Source of the DNA: Flavobacterium sp. | GTDB lineage: Bacteria; Bacteroidota; Bacteroidia; Flavobacteriales; Flavobacteriaceae | NCBI GenBank assembly: GCA_029946065.1 | Contig: JAQSDU010000014.1 | Location: forward strand, 553,260-617,259 | DNA length: 64,000 nt | Direction of reading: 5' to 3' | Shown here: one piece after another, positions 12,776 to 23,121 of the stretch | Layout of the letters: each line of letters begins with the position of its first letter | Position numbering within the stretch: the stretch's first letter is position 1 | Notes under the pieces: generated by a model | What the model was told of the DNA's origin: nothing | What the model saw: the letters and a program-made list of their open reading frames with translations, nothing else | Databases searched by the model: none | Made by a program: the position numbers and the translations under genes

Positions 12776-14956
12776 CTATTGCACTGTAATAGGCAGTTCA
12801 CTTACAATATCCTTGGCTGAAGTAGCTACATAAATTACAAACTCGCCCGGTTCAATTTTCCAACTCGAAGTTTTATCATCGTAAAAAGCGAGGTCTTTTA
12901 TCTTCACTTTTAAATTAATCGTTTTTCGTTCTCCCGGAGCCAAAAATATTTTATCAAATCCTTTTAATTCTTTTTTAGGACGTAAGACAGAAGAAACTGT
13001 TTGACCGACATACAGTTGGACTACTTCCGCACCATTTGTTTTACCGGTATTTTTGATATTGAATTTTACGGTGACTTCATCATTTACACCGTACACTTTC
13101 TTGTCAGTGACAGTATTATTTACTTCAAAAGAAGTGTAGGACATTCCGTAACCAAAAGGATATTGCGGCTGGATACCTTTCGTGTCAAACCAGCGATAAC
13201 CTACCAAAATATCTTCATCATAATTCACTTTTAAATCATGCCCAGGATAAGCACCAAGTGCATGTGCGGGAGATTGGCTTAAAGTAACCGGCATAGTAAA
13301 CGGCAATTTCCCGGAAGGAAATTCTTTACCACTCAACACGTCAACGACGGCATTTCCCGCTTCCATACCGCCATACCATCCCCACACCAAAGCAGGCACA
13401 CGAGATGCTATTCCCGCCAATTCGAGCGGAGAGCCTGCAATAATCACAACAATGGTTTTTGGATTGGCTTTGGCTACTTCCTGAATTAAAGTTTCTTGTC
13501 CGTAAGGCAAACGCATGTGCAATCTGTCAAAAGACTCCGAATCGAAATCGTGGTTTAAACCTGCGAAAATAATCGCCACATCGGATTTTTTGGCCATTGC
13601 CACTGCTTCATCTATTAACTTCCAATCTACTTTATCGGTATCCAATTGGCCTTTGCTGCTTCTTTCGGCAACATAAGACTGTTTGGTATAACCTTGTGCA
13701 AAATTGATTTGCAAGCTATTCTCATATTTTGCTGTCATTGCCGCGAGTGGGGTTACCTCATACAAAGCTTTAATTTCTGAACTAAATCCGCCACTGCAAT
13801 GGGTGCGCGTTGCATTATCGCCAATGATAGCTATTGATTTCAAAGCCCCCATATTCAGAGGCAAAATTTGCTTGTCATTTTTCAACAAAACAACCGCCTC
13901 TACAGCAGAACGATAGGCAGCTAATTGATGTTCTTTGGTATTTATTGCGCCTTTTACCCGTGTTTTAGGGTCTAATACCTTTGTTTTGATCATCACTCTC
14001 AGTATGTTCGCTACTTTTTCGTTTACTACACTTTCTTTTACACTTCCTTCTTTTACAGCTTTAATCAATGGGTCTGCAAAATACCAGTCGTTATAATTAG
14101 CTTTTTCGGTTCCCATTTCTAAGTCCAATCCGGCTAAAGCTGCTTTTTCAGTACTGTGAGTAGCATCCCAATCAGACATATATACGCCCTTAAAATTAAA
14201 TTCATTACGCAAAATTGTTCTGCCTAAATAATTATTTTCGGTACAATATTCGCCTCTAAATTTGTTATAAGCACCCATAACTCCCAACGCACCTGCATCT
14301 ACAACTGCCGACTTAAAACCAGGCAAATAAATTTCACGAAAGGCCCGTTCGCTCATATTTACATCTATCGCAAAGCGATTTTCCTCTTGGTTATTGGCTA
14401 CAAAATGCTTCACGCAAGCGGCAACATCTTGCGTTTGCAAAGCTTTGATGTAGTTTATCGTAAGTTGAGAAATAAGAAAAGGATCTTCACTTAAATACTC
14501 GAAGTTCCTACCACAAAGCGGAGACCTAATAATGTTGATTCCGGGACCGAGTAAGACATCTTTTTTACGAAAACGGGCTTCTTCACCTAAAACGATGCCG
14601 CGTTGTTTCGCTAATTCTAAATTCCAGCTTGCAGCCATTGCCGACCCTGGAGGAAAACAAGTAGAATAATCATCAGTTTGACCGGTATAATTCCAGTCAT
14701 TTCTATTCATTTCGGCCCTTACACCGTGAGGACCATCTGACAAAGCCCATTCGGGAATTCCAAGACGTTTTATCCCTGAGACATAGAATTTCGAGTTGCC
14801 ATGCAACATCCCTACTTTTTCTTTCAAAGTCATTTTCTCAATTAATTGCTTGATTCTTTTTTCTGTCGCAGCATCCGTTTGGCAAAAAGAGTTTTGAAAA
14901 AATAATGAAACCATTACAATAACTATAAATCTTAATTTTAATCGCATTTTATACAT
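12776..14956 (-). CDS. GH3 beta-glucosidase-type enzyme with C-terminal Fn3 domain
   Basis: Secreted GH3 enzyme of 726 aa. The signal peptide is about 1-25 (alternative start Met4, at 14947). The TIM-barrel domain spans about 30-340, with GIPEWALSDGPHGVR, KHFVANNQEENR and nucleophile Asp262 in GVYMSDWDATHS. The alpha/beta sandwich spans about 355-590 (IAIIGDNA, then AGLNHDFDSESFDR). The C-terminal Fn3-like domain is about 630-720. No PA14 insert is present, unlike the two plus-strand GH3 enzymes. It is last in the minus-strand run haloperoxidase - ASPIC proteins - SusC - SusD, 29 nt after the SusD stop. As the only evident glycosidase there, it should cleave whatever oligoglycoside or glycoconjugate this transporter imports. 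Substrate (glucoside or other) is not determinable. Confidence 0.92.
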   Translation of the reverse strand: MYKMRLKLRFIVIVMVSLFFQNSFCQTDAATEKRIKQLIEKMTLKEKVGMLHGNSKFYVSGIKRLGIPEWALSDGPHGVRAEMNRNDWNYTGQTDDYSTCFPPGSAMAASWNLELAKQRGIVLGEEARFRKKDVLLGPGINIIRSPLCGRNFEYLSEDPFLISQLTINYIKALQTQDVAACVKHFVANNQEENRFAIDVNMSERAFREIYLPGFKSAVVDAGALGVMGAYNKFRGEYCTENNYLGRTILRNEFNFKGVYMSDWDATHSTEKAALAGLDLEMGTEKANYNDWYFADPLIKAVKEGSVKESVVNEKVANILRVMIKTKVLDPKTRVKGAINTKEHQLAAYRSAVEAVVLLKNDKQILPLNMGALKSIAIIGDNATRTHCSGGFSSEIKALYEVTPLAAMTAKYENSLQINFAQGYTKQSYVAERSSKGQLDTDKVDWKLIDEAVAMAKKSDVAIIFAGLNHDFDSESFDRLHMRLPYGQETLIQEVAKANPKTIVVIIAGSPLELAGIASRVPALVWGWYGGMEAGNAVVDVLSGKEFPSGKLPFTMPVTLSQSPAHALGAYPGHDLKVNYDEDILVGYRWFDTKGIQPQYPFGYGMSYTSFEVNNTVTDKKVYGVNDEVTVKFNIKNTGKTNGAEVVQLYVGQTVSSVLRPKKELKGFDKIFLAPGERKTINLKVKIKDLAFYDDKTSSWKIEPGEFVIYVATSAKDIVSELPITVQ

Positions 14957-14985
14957 CTTAGAAATTTATTAATATTGGTGTCTTT

Positions 14986-16434
14986 TTAAGAATTTGGTTG
15001 CATTAGCATATTTACAGCAATTTCACCACTTGGTATCGGCCAAATATAATTACTGCTGGTAGGCAATACCAATGGAGCCGTTCCAATAGAACCTTGTTTT
15101 GCTGGCAAGGTTTGCACTTTTCGCTGTAAATCCATCAACCGGAAACCTTCGCCTAACAATTCGATATCTCTTTCTTTTTGTATCGTAGCAATAAGCGCTT
15201 CTTTTGTAGCTATCTCGTTTGCCGGAAACACATAATTAGGGTCTGAACGATTTCTTACAGCTTTCAATAAAGAAGTCGAAGTTGTCAAATCATCTACATT
15301 AGCAGCCGCTTCGGCATAATTTAACAACACTTCTGCATACCGGATTACGGGCACATAATCGCTAAAAGGCGCTGTTGTAATGCTAAACTTTTTTAATACT
15401 TTTTGATTTGCCGCATTGGTGCCAATTAGGTTGGCACGTGCATCGGCAGCAGTATTTAATGCAGGATTGCTCGCGATTCCTGAGGCGGCTAAAAAGATAA
15501 TGGGTTGTTTAAAATAATTATAAGCCAGCGCATATTGAGACGCGGGAGTTTCGGTAGTAGAATTTGCAAACGGTATAGAAAAAATAGCTTCGCTACCGGT
15601 ATAACTTCCTCCAAAAATAGTTACAAAATTGGCTTCTAATTTTTGGGTTAAATTTCCTTCAACATACTGAAAAGGAGCGGTTTCTGAAACGATTTTTTTA
15701 GACTCTTCAATTACTTTTACAAAATTATTCTGAGCCAAATAAACTCTTGTCTTTAGGGCAATTGCTGTGCATTTTTTAGCTCTTGAAGTATTAAGCAATG
15801 GCGTTGTATAACTCACTGGCAAGTCTGTTTCGGCCTCATCCAAATCTTTTAGAATCTGCGTATATACCATTTCTACAGAGCTTCGTGCCAAATTATTATG
15901 TCCGGAACTAGTAATTGGTGTTAACCGCAAAGGCAAACCCAGTGCGTTTTTATCCTGGTTATAGGGTTTAGCATACGTTTGTATCAGGCTAAAATAACAA
16001 AAAGCACGAATAAATTTGGCTTCAGCAATGTAATTTTTTGCGAGATCATTTGATATCACAGTGGTTTCATTCATTTTACTAATTAAAATATTAGAAGCGT
16101 TAATTGCCGTATAACCAACAGACCAAATGTTGTTTACGAAATCATTTGTTGATGCTACATTTTGATTCCAAACTGCAGATCCGGTAGCAGCATTTCCGTC
16201 GTTTTGTCCAAATTGATCCGCACGCTGCTCATTAAACACAATAAATCTACCGCCATAAAAGCTTTGATTTTGCAATTGCTTATATAAATTATTGGTTTGT
16301 GCCAAAATTTTCTCGGGTGTACTATATGCAATCGATTCGGGAATACTACTTTCTGGTTGGGTGTCTAACAGATCGTCATTACAAGCTGACGTAAACATTA
16401 AAATAGCCCCGATAATTAAAATATATTTTTTCAT
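14986..16434 (-). CDS. SusD/RagB-family nutrient-binding lipoprotein (pair 1)
   Basis: Surface lipoprotein that forms the lid of a SusC transporter and binds ligand. The lipoprotein signal MKKYILIIGAILMFTSAC puts the lipidated Cys at 18, followed by NDDLLDTQPESSIPES, a typical SusD start. TPR-like helices and the RagB/SusD C-terminal region follow (VPVIRYAEVLLNYAEA; KERDIELLGEGFRLMDLQR; IWPIPSGEIAVN). Length 482 aa is standard. It lies 18 nt downstream of its SusC partner and 29 nt upstream of the GH3 gene. It has little obvious similarity to the second SusD at 27835-29331 beyond family motifs, so the two pairs probably bind different ligands. Confidence 0.95.
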   Translation of the reverse strand: MKKYILIIGAILMFTSACNDDLLDTQPESSIPESIAYSTPEKILAQTNNLYKQLQNQSFYGGRFIVFNEQRADQFGQNDGNAATGSAVWNQNVASTNDFVNNIWSVGYTAINASNILISKMNETTVISNDLAKNYIAEAKFIRAFCYFSLIQTYAKPYNQDKNALGLPLRLTPITSSGHNNLARSSVEMVYTQILKDLDEAETDLPVSYTTPLLNTSRAKKCTAIALKTRVYLAQNNFVKVIEESKKIVSETAPFQYVEGNLTQKLEANFVTIFGGSYTGSEAIFSIPFANSTTETPASQYALAYNYFKQPIIFLAASGIASNPALNTAADARANLIGTNAANQKVLKKFSITTAPFSDYVPVIRYAEVLLNYAEAAANVDDLTTSTSLLKAVRNRSDPNYVFPANEIATKEALIATIQKERDIELLGEGFRLMDLQRKVQTLPAKQGSIGTAPLVLPTSSNYIWPIPSGEIAVNMLMQPNS

Positions 16435-16452
16435 TTTGCTTCTTTTTAGTAG

Positions 16453-19400
16453 TTAAAATCCAACATTTAAACCCAAAGTATATACCTGAGCGTTAGGTGG
16501 AACATTTTGATCTTTTCCTGAATTTATAGAATTTCCGTTAATAGATACTTCAGGATCAGAACCACGATATTTTGTAAAAGTGTACAAGTTACTTCCTTGT
16601 AAGTATATATAAACAGCGCTAAAGGTCTTTTTCAGGAAAGTTTTATCTACAGGCACATTATAGCCTAATGACACGTTTTTAAATTTGATATAAGAACCAT
16701 CTTCGACTTTAGACGTACTTGAAAATGAAAAGCCTGCCGACACGTTATCGCCATAATACAACTTTTGGATTTCGGTCTTCTGACCTGGAGTAGTCCATCT
16801 GTTTTTTATGAATTCGCCGTTGTTAAAATACCGTTGGTCTGAATTAGTGGCTCGGGTACCATTATACAATTTATTGCCCTGAGCAAAAGTCAGGTTTACA
16901 CCTAATACAAAATTTTTATAATTGAAGGTGTTATTGAATCCGCCGTATATTTTTGGCAAAGAAGGACCTTGAATAACGCCATCTTTGTAGTTATCTATTG
17001 CCGGAGCAGCACTGCCATCGAGGTAGGTCCATTTTGGAGACCCTACGTGATTGTACTGCACTTCTTTGCCTTCACTATTTACAAAAATCATTTGACCGTT
17101 TTCTGGATTTACACCTTTACAAGGCACGGCAAAAATAGATCCAATTGAATAGCCGACTCTAGTCATATTTTGTACGCCAAAAACACTGGGCACAAAAACA
17201 TCGTTCACTAAAGATGTCACTTCATTTTTGAGTGTAGCAATATTAAGATTTGCATTCCAGCTAAAATTACGCGTGTTGATCACAAGTGCATTAATTCCCA
17301 ATTCATAACCTTTATTATACATACCGCCCACATTTTCGTTGATATAATTATTAGGAATTCCGGCCGAAAGTGATTGTGGTGCTTTAAGAATCAAATCTTT
17401 AATTTTGTTATGATAATAATCAAAATCAACTGAAATCCTATTTTTTAGCATTGAAAAATTCAATCCTAAATCGAGTTTTGAACTGGTTTCCCACTTTAAA
17501 TCAGGGTTAGCGGTTTGAGAATAACCTAAGGTTGGTGCACCGCCATAAGTAGATGAATTATAGGTTCCAATAGCTGGGTAAGCTCCTATTTCGCTATTGC
17601 CTACAATACCGTAACTCGCCCTTAATTTTAAGTTATCCAAAAAACTTCTTAGGTTTGAATTTTTGAAAAAAGGTTCTTCCGTAATGTTCCAACTTACCGA
17701 ACCTCCACCAAAACTACCATATTTATTTCCCTCGGATAATGCCGATAAACCATCAATCCTATAATTTAATGTAAGGAAATATTTATTTTTAAAATTATAG
17801 CTTAGGTTGGAAAAATAAGATAATAAAGCATTTTCTGAGAGTGTATTTCCAATAGGGGAAATGTTAGCATAACTCCCTTGATAATTGGTATAATAGGGAT
17901 CTGTTATGTTACTTTGTGATGCCCCCCAACTATTCAAAGTCGTTTTAATGCGCTCATAGCCTACCAAGAGCATTAGATGATGGTCATCTGCGAAAGCATC
18001 TTTGTAGGTAAGTGTATTGGTCCAATTGCTTCTTGATAAATCAGTAGCGATATTGGTTGCCACGCCATTATAAGCCGCCCCTCCTCCATGAATGGGATTC
18101 AGAATTAATTTGTTTTCTAGATTAATGGTATTCAATCCGAAACTGGTTCGAAAAGTCAGTTTTTTAGTGATATCAAGTTCTCCATAGACATTACCTAAGA
18201 GTGATTTACTAATTGAAGTAGTCAAATCTAAATCTTGTACCATCGCTAGATTATACGCATTAATTGTGCCTATAATAGATGGTATATTAGCACCATAACC
18301 TACACTTATCCCATTTTGAATACTGTAAGAGCCATCTGGATTGTAAACAGGTACATTTGGTGGTAAAACATAAGTCATTCTTCCTAAAGGCTCATTGGTA
18401 ATATATTCTGTGTTATATGTTGATGAGGATAAGGTGTTCCCTGCCACAGCACCTGTATTAGGACCTACATTTTCGGCACTGCTGTAGGATAAATTTACGC
18501 CAACCCGCATAAAACTGTTAAGTTCATGACCGATATTTAATCGTGTAGTATATTTTTGAAACGTATTATTTTTTATAAAACTATTTTGGTTGCTATAGTC
18601 GGCAGAAAAATAATATTGTGTTGTTTCATTGGCACCCGAAATGTTAATGTTATGATTACTTGAAAACGCCGGTTCATAAGCTACATCATACCAATTGGTA
18701 TCTACCGTACTTCCGTCTGGATTTGTAGTCAGGAAAAACCCGGGTTCTTTTCCTGCGTTCACCAAAGCTTCATTTTTTATCATAGTGTAGTCTTTGGCAT
18801 TTAAAAGATCAGGCAAATTGTATGGTGTGCTGCGACTCAACCATGTATTATAATTGACTTTCGTTTTGCCTTTCTTACCTTTTTTGGTCGTAATTACCAT
18901 AACACCATTAGCTGCTCTAGAGCCATATATTGCGGCAGCCGAAGCATCTTTCAAGACATCGATAGACTCAATGTCATTAGGGTTAATTTCTGAAAGCGGA
19001 TTATTACCAACAAATCCCCCCAGAGATCCTGTAAAAACGGCCACACCATCAACCACAATTAAGGGGAAAAGCCCGGAGGAAATAGTGTTTAAGCCTCGAA
19101 TCCGAATAACGGGCGTATTATTTAATACACCTGTAGATTGAATTACATCGACGCTTGTGGCCTGTCCGCCCAGCAATTGATCAAAACTGGTAGAAGGGCG
19201 GTTTTGTAACTGCCTGGCAGAAACTGTAGCAACCGAACCTGAAAACTCGGATTTTCGTTGGGACAAATATCCGCTCGAAATGAAAACTTCGTCTAATTGA
19301 TTGGAACTGTCCTGCAGTACAATTTCGATCTTTTTATTAGCCTTTACAACCACATCCTGAGTTACATATCCAATCATTGTAACTTTTATCGTGATAGGAA

Positions 19401-19635
19401 ATCGAGCAGTAGTCGTTATTGCGAATTGTCCGTTTTCGTCGGCTATTGCAGTCTCGTTTGTGCTTGTTATGTGGATAGTTGAAGCGGGTATAGCCTGATT
19501 GTTACGGTCTGTAATTTGACCTTCAATTGTATTTTGTCCAAAACCAGACAATGAAATTAAGAGAAAAAACAGCATTGTAAGATATTTTCCGTCTATTGGC
19601 TTCGCTAAAAAAGCGTATATATATTTTTGTTTCAT
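16453..19635 (-). CDS. SusC/RagA-family TonB-dependent receptor (pair 1)
   Basis: Outer-membrane TonB-dependent importer for oligosaccharides or related ligands. The frame is open to 19671, but the ATG at 19635 (MKQKYIYAF) gives a more natural start before the signal sequence MLFFLLISLSGFGQ. A carboxypeptidase-regulatory-like domain comes first (IEGQITDRNNQAIPAS). The plug has RIRGLNTISSGLFPLIVVDG and the SusC signature DVLKDASAAAIYGSRAANGV. The beta-barrel ends in YTLGLNVGF. At about 1060 aa it is complete. I see no STN domain, so there is no sign of anti-sigma signalling. It sits directly upstream of SusD and downstream of two ASPIC/FG-GAP genes in the same orientation (102 nt gap), an arrangement that differs from the carbohydrate-only pair 2. 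Confidence 0.95.
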   Translation of the reverse strand: MKQKYIYAFLAKPIDGKYLTMLFFLLISLSGFGQNTIEGQITDRNNQAIPASTIHITSTNETAIADENGQFAITTTARFPITIKVTMIGYVTQDVVVKANKKIEIVLQDSSNQLDEVFISSGYLSQRKSEFSGSVATVSARQLQNRPSTSFDQLLGGQATSVDVIQSTGVLNNTPVIRIRGLNTISSGLFPLIVVDGVAVFTGSLGGFVGNNPLSEINPNDIESIDVLKDASAAAIYGSRAANGVMVITTKKGKKGKTKVNYNTWLSRSTPYNLPDLLNAKDYTMIKNEALVNAGKEPGFFLTTNPDGSTVDTNWYDVAYEPAFSSNHNINISGANETTQYYFSADYSNQNSFIKNNTFQKYTTRLNIGHELNSFMRVGVNLSYSSAENVGPNTGAVAGNTLSSSTYNTEYITNEPLGRMTYVLPPNVPVYNPDGSYSIQNGISVGYGANIPSIIGTINAYNLAMVQDLDLTTSISKSLLGNVYGELDITKKLTFRTSFGLNTINLENKLILNPIHGGGAAYNGVATNIATDLSRSNWTNTLTYKDAFADDHHLMLLVGYERIKTTLNSWGASQSNITDPYYTNYQGSYANISPIGNTLSENALLSYFSNLSYNFKNKYFLTLNYRIDGLSALSEGNKYGSFGGGSVSWNITEEPFFKNSNLRSFLDNLKLRASYGIVGNSEIGAYPAIGTYNSSTYGGAPTLGYSQTANPDLKWETSSKLDLGLNFSMLKNRISVDFDYYHNKIKDLILKAPQSLSAGIPNNYINENVGGMYNKGYELGINALVINTRNFSWNANLNIATLKNEVTSLVNDVFVPSVFGVQNMTRVGYSIGSIFAVPCKGVNPENGQMIFVNSEGKEVQYNHVGSPKWTYLDGSAAPAIDNYKDGVIQGPSLPKIYGGFNNTFNYKNFVLGVNLTFAQGNKLYNGTRATNSDQRYFNNGEFIKNRWTTPGQKTEIQKLYYGDNVSAGFSFSSTSKVEDGSYIKFKNVSLGYNVPVDKTFLKKTFSAVYIYLQGSNLYTFTKYRGSDPEVSINGNSINSGKDQNVPPNAQVYTLGLNVGF

Positions 19636-19737
19636 GTTTTTTAAAGTATAATGAAGCCCAAACCAGAACACAATAGCATTGTGACTTTAGGCAATAGTAT
19701 TCAATTTATTTTTTTAGAAGCTTTAAAAACTAGTTGT

Positions 19738-22700
19738 TTAATTGATTTTAATGGTTTGAAGGAACGAATTATTTTTAGTGACTAAAAGATATGTCTTTCC
19801 TTTTACTTTAATTTTTTCCATGTTTTTCACGTCACCCGGAGTAAAAAAACCGCTTTCGATTGCTGATATGGGTTGAAAACTTCCTTTGCCATTACCTTTT
19901 AATAATAAGCCATGGCCCGCATCGTTTCGAGGCGTTTCAACTTCAGAATTGTACATATTTCCCGTTATTAAAACGTCCAGTTTACCATCATTATCATAAT
20001 CATTAACCATGATTTTATTGATACAGGTAAGTTGTGCCTCGATGGGCAGTTGGTGCATCACAAATTTGCCGTTTTTATTTTCTAAATAAATACTTGCAAA
20101 TGATTTGACTTTATAGTGTAAAGCTTCTTCAAGCGATTTTTCGCTATATACATCAACCAGCGTAGCCTGAGAAAAGCTTTCGTAGTCTTTGAATTTCTTT
20201 TTGATATTCGGGATTTGTTGGGACGAACAACCACGGCCGCGTACAGGATATTGCTTACCATCGTTATAATAGCTTAACACGATGTCCTTGTGTTTATCAT
20301 TGTCAAAATCTTTAACAAAAATATCAAAGGTTTCATTCGGAGTAGCTTTATATTTATAATTTAGGCCATTATTACCCACAATATAATCCATGTCGCCATC
20401 CTTATCAAAATCGCCTTGTTCAATGCTCCACCACCAACCTGTGGTATCATCATTAAGTCCGAGATTCTTTGTAACTTCTTTGAAACCCGCTGCTGTATTT
20501 TGAAAGATACGGATTGGCATCCATTCGCCCACGATAATAATATCATCTGATTTATCATTATTAAAGTCGGTAATTACAGCACTTGTAGCCATTCCTAAAT
20601 TGGCAAACTCTTTCGGTGCCTTTTTAGAAACTTCAAATTGCGGTTGCGTTACTGTACTGATATTGTGCAGTAAATAAGTAGTTGCCGGCGATGGATATTG
20701 TCCGGGAACTTGTCTTCCTAATACCAAAAGATCTTGTTTTCCATCCTTATCATAATCTATTGCATATACTTTTGAACCGCTTGTCGATTCAGTTGGCAAT
20801 ACTCCTTTTGCTGCTCTGGTAAAATCGCCTTTGCCGTTGTTAATGTATAACCTGTCTTGCAGTTTTGGGTCGTTAACCAAAAATTCGTAACCACCACTTA
20901 CCACATACAAGTCATTATCACCATCATTATCGGCATCAAAAATTAATGCACCTGTATCTTCGCTTGCTTTATCTTCTTCTAATGCCTGAATAGTTTTCTC
21001 TGTAAAACCATTTTTGGTCTGTAAAAACACTTTTCCTGCATAGGTGGCTGAACCTCCGATGAAATAGTCATCCAATCCGTCCTTATTTAAATCACCTATG
21101 GCAATGGTTGGGCCAAAAGAGGACATTTTGTGCGGTAACAATACCTGATCTTTAAAATCATCGTATTTATTTTCTTCGTGTTTAAAAACGGGAAACACTC
21201 CGTTTACGGTTGCAAACAAAGTCGCTTTAGGAGCTGTTTTTGCTGCAGTTTCTTCTTGAGCATCTTTTTCGTTAATGGTCAATGTTTGGTTTGCTTTTAC
21301 ATTCAATAACTTTTGCACTTTACCATTGGTCCAGACTACTTTTACTTCATCAATCGTATTTTCTTTGGCCACACCAAAATGCAATTCGGGTGCTACAGAT
21401 GACTGAAACCCTCTAGTCAATGTTAACTCCTGCATTTGGGTTCCATTTTTTGTTTTTATATAAACACGATTCCCTAATCCAAATGTATTTTTTGAGCTGC
21501 CCTTAAATTTTACCTTAATGTAATTATTTAGTTTTGAGCTGGAATTTTCAAAAACAGACGCATAATCATCTATATTGTTAATAACCAAGTCTAAATCTCC
21601 ATCGTTATCTAAATCGGCATAAGCCACACCATTTGAAAAACCTTTGTATTCAATTCCCCATTTTTTATTTACTTGTTCAAAATTCAAATTTCCATGGTTT
21701 TGAAACATAAAATTATCAATTTTCTCTGAAGGAATTTCCTGAGATTTTTTAAGCAAGTCTTTTGGTTTTAAATTTAGTGCGTTCAAACCATGGAAGAAAT
21801 CATTATTATTAATTTCCTTTCGCGTTCCATTACTCACAAACAAATCTTTATTTCCATCATTATCAAAATCTGCAAATAAAGGTCCCCAACTCCAGTCTGT
21901 AGACGAAGTTCCTGTAATACGCGATACATTACCAAAATGCGGGATTCCATTTTCATTAACACCAGTATTGAGTTGCATACAGTTGTGCATGTATTGAAAA
22001 TTAAACCCTGCATCGGCGATATCCCAAAAAAGTTGCGGGTTCATACTCGACATGTTCGCTTTTTTACGGCGGTTGTCTTTCGCATCCATATCTACCTGAA
22101 AAATATCCAGATTCCCATCGTTGTTAAAATCAGAAATATCTACACCCATTCCATAAAAAGAATTATGTGCCATAGCTTCTTTTACCACTTCCTTGAATGT
22201 CCCATCTTGGTTGTTGATATACATAAAATCAGGCGAATTAAAATCGTTTGAAACATATATATCTGGCCAAGTGTCATTGTTTATGTCTCCAACCGTCGCA
22301 CTTAATGTTAAACCATAGGCTTTAACACCTGCTGCTTCGGTAACGTTCACAAAATGGTTACCATCGTTTCTATATAAGTGACCTGATTCATTGTCTTTGA
22401 CGTGAGACATCATTTGTACATAGTCTTCGGTTGGCGAAGAGAAAGGTGTGGGTGGATAATTGGCGACAAATAAATCCAGGTCTCCATCTTTATCATAATC
22501 AAAAAAAGTACCCTGAACACTGTTGCCAATGTCGTCGATACCATATTCTTTGGCTTTTTCTACAAAAGTTCCATTGCCTTTATTGATGTACAATTGATTG
22601 TTTTTTGGTCCGAATTTTCCGCCTACACTACAATAAATATCCAGAAAACCATCACCATTTACATCTGCCATGGTAACTCCTGTATACCAACGCGAATCGC

Positions 22701-23034
22701 CACCAACACCTGCCTTTTGAGTGATATCTTCGAATTTTAGATTTCCTTTGTTCAGGTACAGTTTATTGGACACTTGGTTACCGGTAAAATAAACGTCTAT
22801 AAGACCGTCATTATTTATATCGCCTGTGGCAACTCCTCCTCCCAAATAAATATAACCATAGGTAAAGTAGTTCAATGAATCACTTTCGGTCAGGTTATTT
22901 CTAAATTCAATTCCTGTATCGGAATGTTCTAAAGTAGCAAATATTTCCTCGCCTGAATCTTCTTTAGAACAGCTAATCAGCAGCAATAAGCTTGAGAGGC
23001 CACAAAAAATTGTTTTTATATTTATACTTTTCAT
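19738..23034 (-). CDS. FG-GAP/VCBS repeat lipoprotein with ASPIC/UnbV domain
   Basis: Large exported beta-propeller-type lipoprotein of 1098 aa. The signal is MKSINIKTIFCGLSSLLLLISC, with lipidated Cys22. Many FG-GAP/VCBS repeats occur (TGDINNDGLIDVYFTGNQ; MADVNGDGFLDIYCS; ADLDNDGDLDLVINN), each with DxDxDG-like Ca2+-binding loops. They flank a central ASPIC/UnbV domain (LTRGFQSSVAPELHFGVA, about 520-590), and a second set of repeats fills the C-terminal half. Homologues form the CRTAC1-like group that often accompanies SusC/SusD genes. The molecular role is unknown; adhesion, ligand capture or enzyme scaffolding have been suggested for such propellers. It lies 87 nt after the 759-aa paralogue and 102 nt before SusC, so it is probably a surface partner of this transporter. 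Confidence 0.88.
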   Translation of the reverse strand: MKSINIKTIFCGLSSLLLLISCSKEDSGEEIFATLEHSDTGIEFRNNLTESDSLNYFTYGYIYLGGGVATGDINNDGLIDVYFTGNQVSNKLYLNKGNLKFEDITQKAGVGGDSRWYTGVTMADVNGDGFLDIYCSVGGKFGPKNNQLYINKGNGTFVEKAKEYGIDDIGNSVQGTFFDYDKDGDLDLFVANYPPTPFSSPTEDYVQMMSHVKDNESGHLYRNDGNHFVNVTEAAGVKAYGLTLSATVGDINNDTWPDIYVSNDFNSPDFMYINNQDGTFKEVVKEAMAHNSFYGMGVDISDFNNDGNLDIFQVDMDAKDNRRKKANMSSMNPQLFWDIADAGFNFQYMHNCMQLNTGVNENGIPHFGNVSRITGTSSTDWSWGPLFADFDNDGNKDLFVSNGTRKEINNNDFFHGLNALNLKPKDLLKKSQEIPSEKIDNFMFQNHGNLNFEQVNKKWGIEYKGFSNGVAYADLDNDGDLDLVINNIDDYASVFENSSSKLNNYIKVKFKGSSKNTFGLGNRVYIKTKNGTQMQELTLTRGFQSSVAPELHFGVAKENTIDEVKVVWTNGKVQKLLNVKANQTLTINEKDAQEETAAKTAPKATLFATVNGVFPVFKHEENKYDDFKDQVLLPHKMSSFGPTIAIGDLNKDGLDDYFIGGSATYAGKVFLQTKNGFTEKTIQALEEDKASEDTGALIFDADNDGDNDLYVVSGGYEFLVNDPKLQDRLYINNGKGDFTRAAKGVLPTESTSGSKVYAIDYDKDGKQDLLVLGRQVPGQYPSPATTYLLHNISTVTQPQFEVSKKAPKEFANLGMATSAVITDFNNDKSDDIIIVGEWMPIRIFQNTAAGFKEVTKNLGLNDDTTGWWWSIEQGDFDKDGDMDYIVGNNGLNYKYKATPNETFDIFVKDFDNDKHKDIVLSYYNDGKQYPVRGRGCSSQQIPNIKKKFKDYESFSQATLVDVYSEKSLEEALHYKVKSFASIYLENKNGKFVMHQLPIEAQLTCINKIMVNDYDNDGKLDVLITGNMYNSEVETPRNDAGHGLLLKGNGKGSFQPISAIESGFFTPGDVKNMEKIKVKGKTYLLVTKNNSFLQTIKIN

Positions 23035-23121
23035 TTTATATTTCTAATAAGTTTATAATTGTTTGTTCAATGCCTTAATTAATTTGCTAAGACGCTTTTT
23101 TTTGCATCTTGACATCATATT